DNA of 64,000 bases from DATFTF01 sp963825175 (GTDB lineage Bacteria > Acidobacteriota > Thermoanaerobaculia > UBA5066 > Gp7-AA6): assembly GCA_963825175.1 (NCBI GenBank), contig CAWGSA010000002.1, positions 310,001-374,000 of the forward strand, read 5' to 3'. A program made the position numbers and the translations under genes. Under the pieces are notes generated by a model. It saw nothing but the letters and a program-made list of their open reading frames with translations. It searched no databases and had not been told where the DNA came from. Shown here in pieces: positions 60,277 through 64,000 of this stretch. Numbering within the stretch: position 1 is the stretch's first letter; each line of letters opens with the position of its first letter.

Positions 60277-61818
60277 ATGAACTTCGCCTTCGTCATCGAC
60301 AACCGCAAGTGCATCGGCTGCCACGCCTGCTCGACGGCGTGCAAGTCGGAAAACAGCGTGCCCCTCTCGGTCAACCGTACCTGGGTCAAGTACGTGGAGA
60401 AGGGGAGCTTCCCGCACGTGCGCCGCTTCTTTCAGGTGACTCGCTGCAATCACTGCGCGAACCCGCCCTGCGTGCCGATCTGCCCGACCGCCGCGATGTT
60501 CCAGCGGCCCGACGGGATCGTCGAGTTCGACGGCGCCCTCTGCATCGGCTGCAAGGCCTGCATCCAGGCCTGCCCCTACGACGCCATCTACATCGACCCG
60601 GAGTCGCACACCGCGGCGAAGTGCCACTACTGCGCGCACCGCACCGACGTCGGCCTGGAGCCGGCGTGCGTGGTGGTGTGTCCGGTCCACGCCATCATCG
60701 CCGGCGACATGGACGATCCGAGGACCGAGGTGGCGCGCCTCCTGGCGACCGAGCGCGTCGCGGTGCGTAAGCCCGAGCAGAACACCAAGCCCAAGCTGTT
60801 CTACATCGAGGCCGAGGAGTCGGCGCTGCTCCCCACGCTCGCCGCGCAGGATACCGGCTATCTTTGGGGCGACCTGCCGCAAGGCGGCGACTGGCGCCCG
60901 CCCATCGAGATCGCGCAGGGGCGCATGGCCGGAGCGCTGACGCGGTCGGCCGCGCCGCGCGAGACGTACAACGTGCCGCACCGGGTCCCGTGGCACTGGC
61001 AGGTGCCGGCGTACCTGGTGACCAAGGCGATCGGCTGCGGGATGTTCCTGATCGCGGCGGCGGGCCTGGCTCTGGGTCTTTTTCCCGCGACCCCGCTGTT
61101 CACGACGCTCCCGGCGATCGCCGCGCTCGTCCTGATGGCGGCGACCAGCGGCCTCCTGGTCTGGGACCTCGATCGGCCCGAACGCTTCTGGACAATGCTG
61201 GCGCGCCCGCAGTGGCGATCCTGGCTCGTGCGGGGCGCCTGGATCCTGATCGGCGTCTCGGGGCTCGCCGCCGCCACGGCCGCGGCCTACCTGTTGGGCC
61301 GGCCGGATCTCGCGCGGATCCTCTTCCTCCCCGCCGTCGTCTTTTCCGCGCTCGGCGCGGTCTACACGGCCTTCCTGTTCGCGCAGGCGCAGGGGCGCGA
61401 TCTCTGGCAGAGCTCGATTCTTCCCTGGCACATGCTGGTCCAGTCGATCCTGGCGGGATCGGCGGGCCTGCTCTTGGCCGGTCTCTTCCTGCCGATGCCC
61501 GCGGCGGCGGCCCGCGTTCTCGTCGTCACGTTCGCCGCGAGCGCCGTGGCCGCGCTTCTCATGGCCGTCGGCGGAGAGTTCGGGATCCCGCACGCCAGCC
61601 TCGTCGCCGCGGCTGCGGCGCGCCTGGTGACGCGCGGGCGCTATGCCCCGCACTACCGCGCGAGCCTCGTCCTGGGGCTTCTGCTGCCGGCGTCCATGGT
61701 TCTCGTGGCCGGCGCCTCGGCGGCCGTGGTCGCGGCGGCCGCTTTGCTCGCGGTCGCCGGGCTCTTCCTGTACGAGTGGGCGTACGTCATGGCGCCGCAG
61801 CAGATCCCCAACAACTGA
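60277..61818 (+). CDS. Fused 4Fe-4S ferredoxin / NrfD-type membrane subunit
   Basis: 513 aa. Residues ~1-170 are a PsrB/NrfC-like electron-transfer domain with four Cys clusters (CIGCHACSTAC; CNHCANPPCVPIC; CIGCKACIQAC; CHYC...CVVVC). Residues ~240-510 are an NrfD/PsrC-like domain with about eight helices, normally a quinone site. A linker of ~70 residues joins them. No Tat signal. It is followed 2 nt later by the molybdopterin catalytic subunit, so the complex is of the CISM type. Confidence 0.92.
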   Translation: MNFAFVIDNRKCIGCHACSTACKSENSVPLSVNRTWVKYVEKGSFPHVRRFFQVTRCNHCANPPCVPICPTAAMFQRPDGIVEFDGALCIGCKACIQACPYDAIYIDPESHTAAKCHYCAHRTDVGLEPACVVVCPVHAIIAGDMDDPRTEVARLLATERVAVRKPEQNTKPKLFYIEAEESALLPTLAAQDTGYLWGDLPQGGDWRPPIEIAQGRMAGALTRSAAPRETYNVPHRVPWHWQVPAYLVTKAIGCGMFLIAAAGLALGLFPATPLFTTLPAIAALVLMAATSGLLVWDLDRPERFWTMLARPQWRSWLVRGAWILIGVSGLAAATAAAYLLGRPDLARILFLPAVVFSALGAVYTAFLFAQAQGRDLWQSSILPWHMLVQSILAGSAGLLLAGLFLPMPAAAARVLVVTFAASAVAALLMAVGGEFGIPHASLVAAAAARLVTRGRYAPHYRASLVLGLLLPASMVLVAGASAAVVAAAALLAVAGLFLYEWAYVMAPQQIPNN

Positions 61819-61820
61819 CC

Positions 61821-64000
61821 ATGGGCGGCCTGAGAGATCCGATCCGCCTTCCGACCGTCGCGACGGACGCCGGCGAGCGCCTGGCGTCCTATCCGCCTTC
61901 GGAGCACTGGGACGATTGGACCGACTGGGACCCCAAGGCCTGGCCGCGCAAGATCGCGCGGCGCTACATGCTGGTCCCGACGGTCTGCTTCAACTGCGAA
62001 TCGGCCTGCGGGCTGCTCGGCTGGGTCGACCGCGAGTCGCTCGAGGTGCGCAAGTTCGAAGGCAACCCCGCGCACCCCGGCAGCCGCGGGCGCAACTGCG
62101 CCAAGGGCCCGGCCACCTTGAACCAGGTCAACGATCCCGACCGGATCCTCTATCCCATGAAACGCGCCGGCCGCCGCGGCGAAGGCCGCTGGGTGCGCGT
62201 GTCCTGGAAGGACGCGCTCGAGGACATCGGCGGCCGCATCCGGCGGGCGTTCCAGGAGGATCGCCGCGACGAGGTCATGTACCACGTGGGCCGCCCCGGT
62301 CACGACGGCCTGATGGAGTGGGTCCTTCCGGCCTGGGGCATCGACGGGCACAACTCGCACACCAACATCTGCTCGGCCGCGGCGCGCGCGGGCTACGCCT
62401 TCTGGATGGGCTTCGACCGGCCGAGCCCCGACTATTCGGGCGCGCGGGTCATCCTTCTCATCAGCAGCCACCTGGAGACCGGGCACTACTTCAATCCGCA
62501 CGCCCAGCGCATCGTGGAAGGGAAGATGGCCGGGGCGAAGCTGATCGTCTGGGACACGCGCCTCTCCAACACCGCGTCCATGGCCGACACGTGGATCTCG
62601 CCGTGGCCGGGCTCGGAGGCCGCGATCCTCCTGGCCATCGCGCGTCATCTGCTGGCCACCGGCCGTTACGACCGGGAGTTCGTGCGGCGGTGGGTGAACT
62701 GGGAAGAGACGCTGCGCCGCGAGCGGCCCGAGGCGCCGGTCGTGTTCGAAGAGTTCGAGCGGTTCCTGAAGGAGCGGTACGCGCGCTACACCTTCGACTT
62801 CGCTGCCGCGGAGTCGGGCGTCGAGGCGGCCGTTCTGCGGACGATCGCGCAGGACGTGGCCGGCTGCGGCGGACGGCTTGCCGCGCACGTCTGGAGGAGC
62901 GCCGCGGCGGGCAACCTGGGAGGCTGGCAGGTCGCGCGCTGTCTGTGGCTCGTCAACGTGTTGACCGGATCGGTCGGGCAGCCGGGGGGCACCTCGGCCA
63001 ACGCCTGGGACAAATGGGTCCCGCGGCCGCCGCACCTGGCCCCGCACGTGGACCGCTGGAACGACCTGGCCTGGCCCGCGGAATACCCGCTTTCGCACTT
63101 CGAGATGAGCTTTCTGTTGCCGCACTTTTTGAAGGAAGGCCGCGGCAAGCTCGACGTCTACTTCACCCGCGTCTACAACCCGGCCTGGACGAATCCGGAC
63201 GGGTTCACCTGGCTGGAAGTGCTCCGCGACGAGTCGAAAATCGGTCTTCACGTCGCCTTGACGCCGACCTGGAACGAGACCGCCTGGTGGGCCGACTACG
63301 TCCTGCCGATGGGACACGGCTCGGAGCGCCACGACGTGATGAGCCAGGAGACCCACGCCGGCCAGTGGATCGCCTTCCGGCAGCCGGTGCGGCGGACGGC
63401 GATGGAGCGCCTCGGCCACAAGGTCGCGCGCACCTGGGAGGCCAACCCGGGACAGGTCTGGGAGGAGACGGAGTTCTGGATCGATCTGTCCTGGGCGATC
63501 GATCCCGACGGCGCGCTCGGCATCCGCCGCTACTTCGAGTCGCCGTACCGGCCCGGAGAGCCGATCACCGTCGACGACTACTACGGATGGATGTTCGAGA
63601 ACTCCGTTCCAGGCCTCCCGGAGGCCGCGGCGAAGGAGAACCTGACGCCGCTCGCGTACATGCGCAAGTACGGCGCGTTCGAGATCCGTTCCGGCGCGGA
63701 GGCCGAGTTCGACCGCTCCCTGTCGGAAGAGGAGCAGGCCGGCGCCACGATCGATCGGGCCACCGCGATCGTCTACACGTCGGCGCCCGCTCCCGCGGCC
63801 AAGAACATCGTGCCCGTCCCCGCGCCGGCGTCCGGCCCGCTGGGGCGAGCGATCGGCGTGGTGGTGGATGGGCAGGCGCGCACGGGGTTCCGCACGCCTT
63901 CGCGGCGGCTGGAGCTCTTCTCGCCGACGCTCGCCGAGTACGGCTGGCCGGAGCTGGCGCTGCCGGAGTACGTGGAAAGCCACGTGCATCCCCGCCACAT
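61821..64000 (+). CDS. Molybdopterin oxidoreductase catalytic subunit, partial
   Basis: Runs from ATG 61821 open to the window end (about 726 codons, C-terminus missing). N-terminal 4Fe-4S motif CFNCESACG ... NCAKG; bis-MGD region HNSHTNICSAAARAGYAFW with a Cys as likely molybdenum ligand; LISSHLETGHYFNP; later LGGWQVARCLWLVNVLTGSVGQPGG. Typical of the PsrA/PhsA/TtrA group of the DMSO reductase family. Lacks a Tat signal peptide, as does the partner. Substrate cannot be assigned. Confidence 0.9.
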   Translation, partial: MGGLRDPIRLPTVATDAGERLASYPPSEHWDDWTDWDPKAWPRKIARRYMLVPTVCFNCESACGLLGWVDRESLEVRKFEGNPAHPGSRGRNCAKGPATLNQVNDPDRILYPMKRAGRRGEGRWVRVSWKDALEDIGGRIRRAFQEDRRDEVMYHVGRPGHDGLMEWVLPAWGIDGHNSHTNICSAAARAGYAFWMGFDRPSPDYSGARVILLISSHLETGHYFNPHAQRIVEGKMAGAKLIVWDTRLSNTASMADTWISPWPGSEAAILLAIARHLLATGRYDREFVRRWVNWEETLRRERPEAPVVFEEFERFLKERYARYTFDFAAAESGVEAAVLRTIAQDVAGCGGRLAAHVWRSAAAGNLGGWQVARCLWLVNVLTGSVGQPGGTSANAWDKWVPRPPHLAPHVDRWNDLAWPAEYPLSHFEMSFLLPHFLKEGRGKLDVYFTRVYNPAWTNPDGFTWLEVLRDESKIGLHVALTPTWNETAWWADYVLPMGHGSERHDVMSQETHAGQWIAFRQPVRRTAMERLGHKVARTWEANPGQVWEETEFWIDLSWAIDPDGALGIRRYFESPYRPGEPITVDDYYGWMFENSVPGLPEAAAKENLTPLAYMRKYGAFEIRSGAEAEFDRSLSEEEQAGATIDRATAIVYTSAPAPAAKNIVPVPAPASGPLGRAIGVVVDGQARTGFRTPSRRLELFSPTLAEYGWPELALPEYVESHVHPRH

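Overview
The window is high-GC bacterial chromosome, most probably from an Acidobacteriota genome. The signs are a secreted VWFA protein of the acidobacterial type, a TonB-dependent receptor with an N-terminal carboxypeptidase-regulatory domain, a bacillithiol operon in a Gram-negative context, a receptor Ser/Thr kinase and an M16 peptidase pair. No 16S gene is present, so the phylum call is inference.

Left part (1-31 kb), mostly housekeeping: lepA (cut by the window edge and frameshifted), tsaD, a gamma-glutamyltransferase / diguanylate cyclase / mtnA operon joined by 4-base overlaps, then pgk, tpiA, secG and tRNA-Leu(GAG). These are followed by yidD and small membrane genes, an adenosine-deaminase-family enzyme, the bacillithiol operon (methyltransferase, bshC, bshB1, bshA) with yigZ, dusB, the VWFA protein, a PMT-type glycosyltransferase, a FabL-like enoyl reductase, an active/inactive M16 pair and a frameshifted GH1 beta-glucosidase.

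Middle (31-46 kb), accessory carbohydrate region: a secreted protein with 14-residue repeats lies next to a tRNA 3'-end fragment. Then comes a seven-gene minus-strand operon: LacI regulator, TonB receptor, GH144/glycoamylase-like lipoprotein, sugar-binding lipoprotein, two ABC permeases and a large six-hairpin glycosidase. In front of it are a consensus promoter and a perfect 14-bp palindromic operator.

Right part (46-64 kb): a YiiX-type hydrolase, a glycosylasparaginase-family enzyme, a degenerate receiver, a porin, a sensor-HAMP Ser/Thr kinase overlapping a cupredoxin gene, a short selenoprotein gene (glutaredoxin-like, in-frame TGA) and an OPT transporter. These are followed by a class II aldolase-like gene with the threonine-degradation genes tdh and kbl, a PTPS-family protein lacking its usual metal and catalytic residues, and a fused FeS/NrfD subunit with a molybdopterin catalytic subunit running off the right edge.

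Two things stand out. First, the UXX-star-like selenoprotein at 52879-53094, with a SECIS-like hairpin after the TGA. Second, a family of about twenty intergenic arrays built from 7-nt (sometimes 8-nt) tandem units. Each locus has its own unit. Most are arranged as two inverted arms around a short loop and begin at, or within about 12 nt of, a gene's stop codon. Several genes carry single-base frameshifts (lepA, a beta-barrel gene, GH1, the six-hairpin glycosidase, one permease), which points to local assembly error or recent decay.
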